Below, in pieces: positions 47,145 through 58,904 of a DNA stretch of 64,000 nucleotides (its first letter is position 1; each line of letters starts with the position of its first letter). The stretch spans positions 44,880,686 through 44,944,685 of the forward strand of contig OZ005654.1 in NCBI GenBank assembly GCA_963930645.1, read 5' to 3'. Under the pieces are notes generated by a model. It was not told where the DNA came from and did not search any database. It saw only the letters and a program-made list of their open reading frames with translations. The stretch comes from Salticus scenicus. Lineage: Eukaryota > Arthropoda > Arachnida > Araneae > Salticidae. Position numbers and translations under genes: made by a program.

Positions 47145-49048
47145 GATACGACAAAGCAATGCAAAGTTTTATTATCATTTTAGTTTAATAAAATTCTATA
47201 TTTACCTGTAGATGAACTATGTGAACATCTGAAAATAAAAATTCAAAATTTTTATGTGTGATTTTTTTTTTTTTTTTTTTTCTCTCTCTCTCTCTGCACT
47301 GCACTGCAATGCTGTCAGATTTTTAGAAAGTTAAATACTTTTTACCACTATGTACCTTAAAGATATATTAAATGCAAAAAGGTTTTTATAGAATTTGTAA
47401 TGTAAAAGTTTTTTAAGAAATTTTTACCTTTTACAATTTTTGTAGGAGTTCTTTTGTAGATCTGTTTCCTGTGGAACAGTTTTTGTAGATCTGTTTCTAG
47501 AATATTCCTATTTATATAAAAGATCTGATCATATATTCATAAGATCTGCTTTTAAGAATTTACTTACAGTTTTATATTCACCTAGATCCACTCATATTAA
47601 TAAGCAAGTTACAATATATTGGAATTAATGGATGATTAATAGTATGTAGTATGTTTATATAATGCACCAGTTATAGATTTTTTTTTTTTTTTTTTACTTT
47701 AAAGTATAAACCCTCTAAATCAAATCACAAAAAATAGATTAAAATACTGAAAACCGATATAAGATTAGGCACATTTGCGCAATAAAACCATATTATAAAT
47801 TTGACAATTAACCAAAGAATTTCACAATTAGGGTCTTAGAACATGTTTAGACAGATAAAAATGCCTAATTGTTAATACAAACCTGTGTTTCTTAAGTTCA
47901 GTTAAATTATTTAAATATATACAAACTTAATGATAATTATGTTAATATAGTAAGTAAACAGGTCAAAATTCTGAAATTGTTTTAAGAATTTTGTCGTCAA
48001 TTGAGTTGCCAAACATAGCTAAATCTTCCACTGAAACTATAAATTGTTTTTCTTTGTAAATACATCTGTTACATTATTAGAAATATTTAAAATACACCAA
48101 TAATAGTATTTAATTTTACCTGCCAATATATGCTAGTTGTTGCTACAACTATCAAATGTCAACATGACCTTCCAGTCTAGTTGAATTTATGAATGTTAAT
48201 GTAGATATTGTTGAAATAACATAATATTTAGACATTTTGAAATTTTTTCTATAATCTATGTGATTTTTGCTATGAATTTCCATTAGTAAGTTGGATATTT
48301 CTAGAACCAAGCTGCCCTTCTGAAATTGTTTGTTTTAACAAATTGAAAATTACTTTTTTTCTTTGGGCATTCTTTTCTAAAGGGGAGAGTTATTAAAGCC
48401 AACTATTATTTTTCATTACAATAAATTTATTCTAATTATGTTAATTATTTTCAATAATGATTTCTTCTGTGTCATGTTTGAGTTGGGAAAATGGTAATCA
48501 TGACAAACGTTTCTGCCTAATTATGAATCATTGTAATGTAAATGTGTTTAGAATATTTATAAAGTGCTGCATTAAAACATGTCTTCTGCCAACAGTGACT
48601 TATTTTTTTTTTTTACTTTCATAAAAATGTGTGATGGTCGATGTTCCCACAAGATTTTTAACTGAGCTATTTGCCAGACTTCATACATTTCATAACATTT
48701 GCTGTCGTACACTCTTTTAAAAATTAGTTATAGATCAGAAATGTTGAATTTCCTTATTATTGAGCTATTTCAAAGCATGCACAAGTTTTATGAATGTTAA
48801 CATTGTGAAGCAGAAAAAATAAATTCTATTAAAATGTACAACTTAATTATTAAATTTGCAGATTTATTAATCATTATGTCAACATACATGATTTACTAAT
48901 TCTTCCAAAAATTAAGTATCAAAAACTTTTAAATTTCATTTGAAATTGATGGGTTCTATTTTTAATTCTAGTATTATATCTTTTAATACATGTGTTTATA
49001 AATAGCTTATGTACTAGATATAATGTGTATATATATATATATAATAAA

Positions 49049-49340
49049 GATGATCTATTAAGCATAGTAGAAGCCAAGCAACAGATACAAGATCACTGAA
49101 ACACCAATGACCAATAAGATTAAAAAAAATTTATCAGTGGATGAAATACACTAATGTAAAGAAACCAGATTTATTAACCAACAGCCTGCAAAACAAACGA
49201 ATCAATAAAGTAACACAACAAATCTTAACTCAAAACCATAAACTTATCAAAATTTATGAAAAAATAACCTAAGAAACTCATGATAGGAAGGAAGGAGGCA
49301 GGGGGCAAGACTTGTGACTTGCCTGTCAAGACTTGTGGCG
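49049..49340 (-). mobile_element. 5'-truncated retroelement tail, copy 3
   Basis: About 290 bp of the shared 3' region, preceded by ATATATATATATATAATAAA. Matches 53757-54040 closely (AAAGTAACACAACAAATCTT; CAAGACTTGTGACTTGCCT), with a small local duplication of AAGACTTGTG near 49308-49352. Confidence 0.8.
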
Positions 49341-51970
49341 GCAAGACTTGTGACTTGCCTATTTGCAGTAGGGCCTAATATTACATATTTTGAAACATAT
49401 GTTCAGATTGATCAAGGCAAAAATTAGGGCTCTTTAGCTACCCTTTCACAAAATTCATTTTCATAAAAATGCCCATTCATAAAATTTTGTTTTGTAAATA
49501 TGATCCTTTTATAGAAAAATTTCCATGTTTTTAGTGTTATTTTAAATGGCAGCCTACACTTGGTCCAATGAAAATTTATTAATTAGATACTAAAATCATT
49601 TAGGGGGAATTTAAATTTTTTTTTTTTTTTTCCTACTTTCACACAAATGAACCTCAAAATTTGAAAACTGGATCAACCTCTGATATTTTTAGAGGGATTT
49701 TTAAATGTACCAAAACTAAAAAATATCTATTGAAATGTATGTTTTCTGGCTCTTCAGTTGTAGAATTAAAGAATCACACTGGATGTTCGTTATAACAAAT
49801 CACTTTTAATATCTAACACATAAATATTTGCTGTCATGGTTACTAAATTTACTTTTCATATAACTCTGTGATTTCTGCATGATTTACTAATTTTATAGCT
49901 GAGAACGTTTTTCTAAAGTCTCGTAAGTCATATAAAATTTTATGAATAGTGTAATAGTGCATTGGGATGTCTTTGAAAGCTTACTGTTTGTGAAACTGAT
50001 GTTGAATCTTCCGCATGTTATGACTCTTGATCGTTGAATCCTTAGAAAGTACTCCAAGTTAGATGTTCCCATGTGAATGTAAGATAGTTTGTTCTTCGGG
50101 TGCTTTTTCTCCCTTAATAATCTTAAATATAGTTGTGAAAGTGAAATAATTCTTTTTTATAATAATTTTTCATTCTTAAAGAAAAAAGAAAATTAGAGTT
50201 AATGCAGACGTGTCTTTTGTTTTTTCCCAATTTGTATAAAGCCACAAGCATTTTTAATTGAATGAATGCCCATAATAATTGGGGTTAAAATTTCTCTTTT
50301 GATTCATAATTTTATTCATATTTTCAATTTGATTCATATATTTTATTTAAATTATATGAACGTGACAAGTTAACCAATATTTTGATAAAAGGATTATTAT
50401 TTTTTATTTATTTATTTATTTTTTTTTTTTTTGTTATAGAATAATTTTTATTTTTTAATAATTTCACAGTATTGTTTGAATTTAAGGTTAAAACATATTT
50501 ATTTATAGTTGTGATTAGCTTTTTTTTTATTTTGAATATCCTAATTTTACCCCGTGTAAGCAGCAATATGATTCACATTTAAATAACTGTATTCATAAAC
50601 TTAAATAAATTTTTAAAAATTGTTGTGTTATTATTGTAAATAATAAATATTATTTCTTAAGTAATTTAAACATTTTTCACTAAGAATATTTGCTTTTGCA
50701 GTACCTTTTTCTTATATTTTTTTAATAGTTATCCAATTACAAGAATAATAATTATATATATATATTCATATTACTAATTTATTTCAAATTTATATTTTGA
50801 TTACCTTGATTGCTTTATTAAATAACAAATATATATTTAAAGTAAAAGACTGTTATTTTTATTGATTCCGAAGAATGCCTATCAGGAGACTTTAAAGTTA
50901 TCTTTGTTTTTGTGCCAAAAAAAATTACTTATATGCAGTTTTCTGAATGCTTAGTTCTTCAGAGCTAGTGTAAGTTGAAGTATTTTATTTTGCTTATTCT
51001 AATGTCGGAAAAACTGAAAGTTAAAAATGTTGATTTTTAGAAAAGCTTTATATTTTGTTTTCATAGTTAAACATGGCTGTCAATGCACTGAAAGAATGTT
51101 GTATGATAGATTGCTAAGATTCTAGGTTCATTGTTTAGTTGTTGGAAGGAGGGAATAGCAATTGCTTATTTTTGAAAAATAAATTTCATTATTTACTCTC
51201 CAAGATTTGCCTCTGAGCTTTTTTTAAACAAAGAAATATCTATAAATAACCCAGATTTTATATACTTTTTTGTATTATTTGTTATTGTAAATAATCTTTT
51301 TGTGAAGTGTAATACATTTGCTGTATCTTTAACTTAGTTTTTAAAAAATTCCAAGTAATTTATTATTTCTATTTTTTTTTTTTTCTTTTCTTATTTATAC
51401 TCAGGATAATAATTTATTTATAAAACTGAAATAACTGAATGTTGTAATAAGCCAAGTTTAAATTTTCTTGTGTTATTTTTTTTCCTTGCTTCCTCTGATG
51501 CTGCTATGAACCAGTAGACTTGAAGAGATCTTTTCTTGTATTTGTTAATAATTTGTATCTTTCTCATTATGGACTGATTTGGATTCTGCATTCAAACTGT
51601 CATTATTTTTGGCAGCTTAAGCTGTGATTCATATTGCTCACAATTCAGATGTGTGTGTGTGTGTTTGTTTAGTTCATCATCCCCTGTTGGGAGGTTAGAT
51701 TCCAGTTCTGTGCCTGGAATTAAACTCATTTTTTTTTTTATCATGGCCAACATTTATTTAGTTTATGCAAATTGTACATTTTACCAAAAGCTTTCATATG
51801 TTGTTTTAGAAAATAAAAATGTTTTTACTGATTCTGTTGTGCTTATTATTATTTTATTTGTTTGTTTATTTTCTGTTTTAAAAAATTGCAAAATAGTAAT
51901 AAAAGAGGTGACTGATTACCATGTGCAAAAATTTAAGCATTATTATATAAAATCTTATGCGAGACACCCC
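49341..51970 (+). other. AT-rich sequence without recognised repeats or genes
   Basis: No inverted-repeat ends, tandem arrays or protein similarity seen. T tracts at 49617-49631, 50420-50431 and 51371-51384; TG run near 51651-51662. The open stretch 51653-52021 is AT-rich and its end enters a family A repeat, so it is not called as a gene. May be downstream intergenic DNA or part of a very long 3' UTR. Confidence 0.55.
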
Positions 51971-52417
51971 AAAAAGATTTTATATATGCAGTTTTGTGTA
52001 ATTGTAACTAACAGAAGATGAAATATAACCATGTGGAAAATCGCAGACTATAACTGATAGCAGTGCCACCTGTCAGACAATGCACACCAAGATAACATTT
52101 GTTTTCATAATGGCCATCTCACATATTAAGTTTGGGACATTTATACACCATAAAAGCTTAGATATAGCCTTCCCTTGCAAAGAGAAAATTGCTGCATAGT
52201 AGCGTCATCTCTTGGCTGATATACACTCATTCTGAATCAGCATAGCATTCCATACTAATTCTCTCACATATCAAGTTTTATGCAATTATAATCCAATAGA
52301 AGCTGAGATATAGCCTTCTCATAAATTAAAGACATCACAATGTAGCAGCACTATCTGTTGGGTGAATTGCACTAAAAGTTGATAGATACCAATTTATGTC
52401 AAGTCCAACTTCATATA
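51971..52417 (+). repeat. Family A tandem units, interrupted on the right
   Basis: Three units of about 125-130 bp with AAAATCGCAG, AGCAGTGCCACCTGTC, ATGGCCATCTCACATAT, GAGATATAGCCTTC and TTGATAGATACCAATTTATG. The family's terminal CACAGACAGACATT and stem-loop do not follow. The array stops at 52417, where a Tc1-like sequence starts. Confidence 0.75.
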
Positions 52418-53730
52418 CACTAAGCGACCAAAAAAAAAAAAGCCACACTTGGATATTTTCCTTTTCACCTTCTACAACTGCCAGTTTTATCATTTAAAAA
52501 GCAAATTTTCGAATAGATTTTATTATGTTGTCCTCCACATACACTTTAGCATTGAGTCCAGTGTTAAAAATAAAATGTAATTGTCAGAAAAACTGTAATT
52601 TTAGAAATTATTTCAAAAATGGTAAGAATAAGGCAGTTAGCGATGTCACAAAAAGTATTAATTTTTGAATAACAATCAAAAAATATTTTAATACGTGAGA
52701 TGACAAAATAATTAAATGTTAACGAAATATTGGTAAAATGGTTTTTAGCAAAACATAAAAATTTTTGGCCACTTAAACTGGTTATTTGGCTTTAAGCGGC
52801 CACATTGCTCATCCAAGCAAGATAACTGCAAATTAAAAAGCAAATGTTTAAAATATCGATTTGTATCATGTTCAGAACTTAAAAAAGATTTTTAAAAATG
52901 TCTATAGCAAAATATTTTCTTCGAAAATAGTCCGGAAGCAATTAAACAAAGCAGGTTATAAACCAGAAGATCTGCAAAAAAGCCATTATTAAGGACAAAT
53001 ATTAAAAGAAAATAAGACATCAGTTGACCAAAAGTTAAAAAAAAAATTAGCAGTTAATTATCGGGCTGAACTGAGTTTTTCTTATGAGTCAAGTTTAATT
53101 TTTTTCGAGCTGATGAAAACACTACTAGGCTGGTAAAAATGGGACTGACTTAATGAAAATTGCTCTCTTAAAACAGTGACACATTCTCCGTACATTATAG
53201 TACAGAGTTGCATAATTTTTCAAAGAATCAGACAAATTTTCATGTTCAAGGGATCAATTGACTCAAAATAAAACACGGTGATTATAGAATTGGCACCTGA
53301 CCGACTATTTTGTGGGTATTTCGGACTTTACTTCAAACAGATGATAATGCACTTTCCTATACGGCATCTGTGGTACGTTAATTTGAATCAAATTGTTAAA
53401 TTTACCTACCCATTCCCATGAGCACCTATAATTCTGTAAGTAATAATATCTTTTTTCACTCTAAGTTAAATCCCACAAAGAATATCGTAGAATTTCTTCA
53501 TGATTAGACTTGGAAACAGTCCTAATCTCAATTCGCTCAAAAATGTTTAGAGATAAAAAGGCACGGGGAGAGAGAGGAGGATTTGAAATTTGCAGCCTAC
53601 AACTTTGCAAGAACTAGAATAATTATTTACAATATTTAGCACAGTGAAAGTTTTGAGATTTATAAAAAAAAAATCTGAATCTCTCGATGATCTATATAAA
53701 TTGGACCCTTTTATAGTTGAATTATGGTTG
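52418..53730 (+). mobile_element. Decayed Tc1/mariner element
   Basis: Begins CACTAAGCGACC after TA, a Tc1-like terminus, and contains a broken transposase (next entry). A matching right terminus was not found before the retroelement tail at 53757, so the right border is approximate or lost. Confidence 0.5.
52921..53500 (+). pseudogene. Tc1-like transposase remnant
   Basis: Fragments in shifting frames resemble successive blocks of Tc1 transposase. These are IVRKQLNKAGYKPEDLQK (second helix-turn-helix), LSFSYESSLIFFE (normally FSDESxFxLF), VTHSPYIIVQSCI (normally xHSPSVMVWGC), then TDDNALSYTASVVR (normally QQDNxPxHTA). The first catalytic Asp appears replaced by Tyr, and stops and frameshifts separate the blocks. 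No function is expected. Confidence 0.6.
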
Positions 53731-53756
53731 AAAAAAAATATATATTAGATAATAAA

Positions 53757-54276
53757 GACGATCTATTAAGCATAGTAGAAGCCAAGCAACAGATACAAGA
53801 TCACTGAAACACCAATGACCAATAAGATTTAAAAAAAAAAAAATTATCAGTGGATGAAATACACTAATCTAAAGAAACCAGATCTATTAATTAACAGCCT
53901 GCAAAACAAACGAATCAATAAAGTAACACAACAAATCTTAACTTAAAACCATAAACTTATCAAATTTAATGAAAAAACAACACAAGATAGGAAGAAGGAG
54001 GCAGGCGGCAAGGCTTGTGACTTGCCTGTGGGGTTAAACTAGTTTCACGCCGGCAGCACTCCCCCAGCCTGCCACAACTAGAACAGGAACCATATGGATT
54101 TAAAAAGGCAAAATTTCAAAGCAGATGAACAACAATGATACGACAAAGCAACAATGAAATTCACCGATTGATCACATTGTGTTTAACAGTATAATTAGAA
54201 CATTAAATAAACTCAAAAAGGAAGAAACTGAAATTTTATTGGAAAAAGAAATACAAAGCAAATGCAACAAGCCTAC

Positions 54277-54310
<34 letters not shown>

Positions 54311-54993
54311 CACAAACCCACCCAACCATCCAGCCTTACAACACCACCCCACCTCCGTAATCAAACATCTGCCCACCCAACCGCCACCTTTTTTGTCTTT
54401 TATTATTTTATAATTTTTTTGTTGATATACACAAAAGTGTACACAGCTTTTTTTTTTTTTTTCTTTTTTGTACTGACAGAGACATGGTTAAGGATATAAA
54501 ATAGAAAATACAAAGTTTTTAGGAAAACCCATTTTAGCAGTGGCTGTGATCAGTTTATTAATATTCTTGTTTTTAAACTTTGCAGAGCATAAATTATTAA
54601 TTCGAAATAAATGGTTAATGATGATGTTTCTAAATACCGAAAGATGCAGACATGAATTAAAATGTGTAAATAAGTTTATTTTAAAACTAAAATCTTGCCG
54701 TTTGTCATAGATATCTGTGTAATTTTTATTACCATCGATGATTATTTTGAGATCTAAAGAGTTAATTGATTGATTAGTTAGAATATTTTGAGTTAGCTTT
54801 AAATTAGGTGGATAATTGAAGGAAAAGCCATTTTGTGAGTGCTTGTTGGGATAAAATACAATAATATCATCGATGTAACGATAAAATCGAACATCATCAT
54901 TGCAAATTTGCTTTTCATAATAATAAAGATAGAGATCTGCCAAAATACGGGAGCTACAATAGATATATATACATACATATCTGACCTTAACAA
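53757..54993 (-). mobile_element. Reverse-transcriptase retroelement, 3' part with tail
   Basis: On the - strand an RT-coding segment (54993 to 54488) is followed by about 730 bp of non-coding sequence. This ends in the GATGATC-type sequence shared with 8927, 17721 and 49049 and an AATAA/AT-rich tail. Four copies, all in the same orientation and cut at different 5' points, indicate 5'-truncated retrotransposition. A-rich tracts (54280-54310 and 54450-54463 on the + strand as T) interrupt the 3' part. Confidence 0.7.
54488..54993 (-). pseudogene. Reverse transcriptase fragment (YIDD box)
   Basis: Reading from about 54960: CSSRILADLYLYYYEKQ, then FYRYIDDIIVF (RT catalytic box, two Asp of motif C), NSLDLKIII, and a DKRQDFSFKINLFTHF block followed by LHLSVFRNIIINHLFR. 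The ADL.LYYYE - RYIDD - LDL - YDKR.DF.F order occurs in invertebrate RT elements that I would place near Penelope-like elements, but the class is uncertain. N-terminal RT motifs are missing and the ORF opens without a start, so it is 5'-truncated. Confidence 0.7.
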
Positions 54994-55140
54994 ATGCCTT
55001 ATTGCATAAATGATGTCCTATAACTTAAGAATTGTTTTAATTTTTAAAGATGAAATATTTTTTGAAAAACATTTGCACTTGTAAGGATTCACTAAAAAAT
55101 TTCATTATTTTAAAAGAGAATACAGGATGACAAACTAAAA
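54960..55140 (+). repeat. Uninterrupted copy of a segment repeated inverted at 56640-57925
   Basis: Shares AACTTAAGAATTGTTTT, GATGAAATATTTTTTGAAAAACAT and CACTTGTAAGGATTCACT with the reverse complement of the sequences flanking 56768-57808. It thus shows the pre-insertion arrangement of that site. Confidence 0.75.
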
Positions 55141-55566
55141 ATTCTAACATATATTACATACATTCTCTCACAATTTATTATAGTTTTATTTTTCTGATTT
55201 AAGAGCATGTGATAGAGTACTAACAGCCAAAGCATATGCTTTAGGAAAATTTGTTTACAAAATGACTCTTTACCTAATGTTTAAATTCTGTTTTCTTATT
55301 GGGAGAATTCACAATCGTTAAATTTGTTCTCATTTTCTGAAAACTTATTTTGTAAATGTTTAAATATTTCATTTTACAGCTGAAACATGCAATAAATGCA
55401 CTTAGTTTATTTTTCGCATTTTTAAACAAAAAAATAAATAAATAAACAAAAATTAAATTTAAGACCTTGGCTGTCAGCGGGATTATGTATTCTCTTAATT
55501 TAAACATACCTTGCAGTGTTTGTATTAAATTATGAAATATGTCAGTATTGCTGCTGGAAAGAATGT

Positions 55567-55599
<33 letters not shown>

Positions 55600-56639
55600 A
55601 TTAAGACCTGTACTTAGTCCAAAAATCAAATTTTTTTATGTGTACGACTAATGCAGCCCATGAGTGATAGGGTGCCACAATTAAATACTAGGTAAACACT
55701 GTAATTACACCTGTTGATAATATATGTATAAAAGCAATTAACTTAAAAAAATTTAGTCTGTTGTATATGTAGTACAGGTCGTGCAAGTGTCAAGTAACTT
55801 CATCTAAAAATTTTGGCAGTCATTGTAAGTTACTCACATATCACATATATTATTAAAAATCGTCAGAACAATCAATTTGTCTTACTTTAAAAGGATTTGA
55901 AGTATGTAATTAATCCATCAGTAATGCCCAAATGTTATTTTGACGCAGAAATTCAAATTGAAATAGTTGGGAATATAAAGATGTTGTTTCACATATCTTA
56001 ATTATGATACATGTTGCCAGAGGTTGCTAGTTCAGCAAGATATAACTATAAGTATACATGTAAGCACAGAGAGGCTAGAATATATATATACTATATATAC
56101 ATATATATAATTTTAAATAAAAAACTGCAAAAACTAACTTGTAAAGTAATAAAGAATAGTCACACAATTCAAGACATACACTATAGATCAACAGCATTAA
56201 AAAATTTGCACTTGCTCATTAATCTACAACAAAACTAAAACTGGATAAATACATTATATCAAAATTACTAAAAAGATATTTAAAAAGAAAAAAACGTTAC
56301 ACTTTTGGCACAAGCCAAAAGACCTGATCTCACCCCACTTCAACTGTTGTCTTCCCTCAAACTGCCACCTTTTTTCTACAAGATTTGAAATCATGAAGAA
56401 ATTTTGACCAATAACGAAAGCATTCTCCAATATCCCAGAAGAATTTTAGTAGAAATGAGTCGCTAACAAATATAAAAGTAATTGTTAATAGTATATTATT
56501 TTACCTTTGTAAATACTTAATTTTATATTTGTCGAAACTAAATATCAGGTAAAAATTTGTTGAATTATTAAGTAACTAAATATAAGATAAAAAGTAGCAC
56601 ATACCTGAGAATGTGAAGAATATTACCAAGCATTTTTCA
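55141..56639. other. AT-rich intergenic sequence, nothing recognised
   Basis: Contains a T36-type tract at about 55568-55597 and an AT microsatellite near 56081-56110. No transposon ends or coding-like exon recognised. Confidence 0.6.
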
Positions 56640-57033
56640 CACCAAAACTGAAAAATCTACAATATGTATAATTTTTATCGCAAACTTTCATATTTTAGTT
56701 TGTCATCGTCTATTTTCCTTTAAAATTATGAAATTGTTCAGTGAATCCTCACAAGTGTAAATGTTTTGCCATAGCCTCCTAAACTAGATGCCCGTCGCGT
56801 TTATCGAAAACTTGGCATCAGTTCAAGCGGTAGACAGCCAGTGCTGCCAGATTTGAGGGAAATTTTTATTCAACATCCAGCGTTAAATTTTACTTGTATC
56901 AGTTATCTAATTACATAGACGATTTCGGTAAAAGATGTTTCGAAACAATTAGGAAACCTTTTCAATTAAAATTTAATGGTGGGTGTTAAATAAAAATTTC
57001 CCTCAATCTGGGAGCACTGTAGACAGCGCCATT

Positions 57034-57547
57034 CAGGGCCGTGCTTGGGGGGGGGGGGGGTCGCCCAGGGCGGCTAAAAATGACAAAATTTGAGTTAAAA
57101 TTTAGGTTTACTAAAATTGTTAGATTTTTTTAAAAACAGGATTGGATTGGATTTTAGAATAAGGCCAATTGACTACTGTAGTTCCTAGACCTGAGGGGGA
57201 GTGCCTTCCATGGGGGTCTTTCTAAGGGGTCCTAGCCCATATTTACGCAAGTTTCGGAGAAAACCACAGAAAACTCCGATCGGCTAGGCCGACAAGCGTG
57301 ACTTGGGATCGAACCCGGCACCTCATGTCTACCAGCTTTGAGCGCATAACCGCTCGACCGCTGGTGGCCTATTTTTAAAACAGAGGAAAAAAAAAAAAAA
57401 CTTGATAACTTTTCATATGTGGCAACCCGGCAGTTTTTGGCTTTAAAGGATAGTTTTCAGAAGCAGAAGGAGGGAAATAATTTTAGTGTCTAGTATGGCG
57501 GCTAAAACCTTTCGCCCAGGGCGGCTAAAAGTGTAGGCACGACCCTG
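57034..57547. mobile_element. hAT MITE nested in 56768-57808
   Basis: Left CAGGGCCGTGC and right GCACGACCCTG are inverted repeats with one difference. Flanks GCGCCATT (57026-57033) and GCACCACT (57548-57555) match at 6 of 8. CGCCCAGGGCGGCTAAAA occurs near both ends in the same orientation; it is itself partly palindromic. It contains a SINE at 57140-57371. Confidence 0.75.
57140..57371 (-). mobile_element. tRNA-derived SINE
   Basis: On the - strand the head (57371 to about 57295) has GGTCGAGCGGTTATGCGCTC, like box A of a Ser/Leu-type tRNA, and GGGTTCGATCCC, like box B (57305-57317). A tRNA-unrelated body follows and the 3' end is an AATCC/AATCC simple repeat. Target duplications TTTTTAAAAACAG (57127-57139) and TTTTTAAAACAG (57372-57383) flank it. 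It is not a functional tRNA gene. Confidence 0.8.
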
Positions 57548-58312
57548 GCACCACTGGTACAGATTGTGCGACTTTTTTATCCAACAGCCACCAAAAACTT
57601 TTTAAAGTGGGATTTGATATACATAAAAGGTGAATAGAATTGAAGAAATATCGGTAATATATATCAAAAATGACTTCTTAAAATTATTGGTGACAGTTGA
57701 ATAAAAAAGTCGCGCAATCTGTACTAGGTGGTGCTGTCTACCGCTTGAACTGTTGCCAAGTTTCCGAGCCACACGACAGGCATCTAGTTTAAGTGGCTAT
57801 GGTTTTACAATGTTTTTCAAAAAGTATTTCATCTTGAAAAATCAGAAAAACAATTCTTAAGTTTTAGGACATCATTTATGCATTAAGGTATTTGTTAAGG
57901 TACTCAGATATATAAGTATATATATATTTCTTCATTTAGCTCCTCGGTTTAAAAGATATGACTTTCTAGTTAGTACCAGATTTTGTAATTTATGATAAAA
58001 TATCTGATTAGAAGAGTAATTCTCTCAGGAAGAATCCAAACCCTGTAATCTTAAAATAAATATGAAAAATCATTTCTCATGAAGGATGAAATTACCTTCT
58101 GTGGCATACATAAAACACAAGAAAAAATTTTTTCATTTATTTTGAATGCCCCAACACCTGAAAATGTAACTTAGGTAAAAGAAATCTTAGGCTTAGTTTC
58201 TTACTATTCTAGATTTGTTCCTAAATTATTTACAATTGCTTAATTCCTTAAGTTAAATGAATTATTAAGTGGAAATTTCAACTGGATAAAAAATTGTGAG
58301 AATTCATTTAAT

Positions 58313-58904
58313 CAGGCATGAGATTCTTCCGCGGATTTGCGATTTTCCGCTTTTATGTGATTTCTGTTAATTCCGCTTTTTTTTTTTTTTAATCAAACTT
58401 CTATAACGATCAGTGTTCAAACGCTCCACGGAAGACTTTAGATTCTCAATCTTTCTCCATCCAAAATATAAATGTAAATATTCATTTTAAACGTGCTTTA
58501 TCAGATTCCATAACATATAAAAGAACAGAATTATTCAATATTTAATTTTTTTTTTTGTTCTGCTCCCCCCCCCCTTTTTTTTTCATCTCTAACCATCTCC
58601 GATCAAACATTCTGTGGGAAGCCGTTTATTTTTGAATATTTATCTAACCACAACAAAAATGTCAATATTAATTTTAAACTTACTTTATGATATTCTAGAA
58701 CCCATAAAGAAGTAGAATTGTGTTTAATATCTCTCACTCATGAACCCTCCCTTTCCCATTTTCCATCACCAGTCAATGATTAAATGTTGATTGCTAGCTA
58801 ATTTTTTTTTTTTTTTTTTTTTTTACGCGTTATTTTTCATTTGAAATTAATTTTATGAACATGCGTATTTCCTCTTTTCTTAATTTTCTGCACTCTCATG
58901 CCTG
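58313..58904. mobile_element. Family F element, complete copy
   Basis: CAGGCATGAGA and TCTCATGCCTG are exact inverted ends. TTTAAT lies directly outside both (58307-58312 and 58905-58910). The interior contains two related halves (CTCCACGG..., then AAATATAAATGTAAATATTCATTTTAAACGTGC against AAATGTCAATATTAATTTTAAACTTAC) and C/T tracts. Copies lie in intron 8. Probably hAT-like; no transposase. Confidence 0.75.

Larger units (their letters stand above)
45803..49048 (+). other. FHOD 3' UTR and downstream AT-rich sequence
   Basis: Sequence after the stop codon. No transposon ends were recognised up to the retroelement tail at 49049. Several AATAAA hexamers occur (for example 46309-46314 and 47139-47144), so the transcript end cannot be fixed from sequence. 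A candidate alternative exon lies at 46170-46390. A T/CT tract lies at about 47262-47295. Confidence 0.6.
56768..57808. mobile_element. Outer inverted-repeat transposon, 8-bp duplication AATGTTTT
   Basis: Left (GCCATAGCC...AAACTAGATGCCCGTCG...GTTCAAGCGGTAGACAGC) and right arms are long inverted repeats of about 80 bp. AATGTTTT lies at 56760-56767 and 57809-57816. The interior has two further palindromes (about 56850-57020 and 57553-57735) and a hAT element between them. 8-bp duplication suggests a hAT-like superfamily; no transposase. Confidence 0.8.

Noticed and set aside
51653..52021. 122-codon open stretch
   Set aside because: AT-rich with Leu/Ile/Phe/Lys bias, and its 3' end lies in a family A tandem unit, so the frame is fortuitous.
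54179..54499. 106-codon open stretch with Phe runs
   Set aside because: Crosses two poly-T tracts and runs opposite to the retroelement; the residues come from the tracts.
57295..57371. tRNA gene on the - strand
   Set aside because: Box A and B-like motifs are present, but the unit is flanked by target duplications, has a non-tRNA body and a simple-repeat tail, so it is a SINE.
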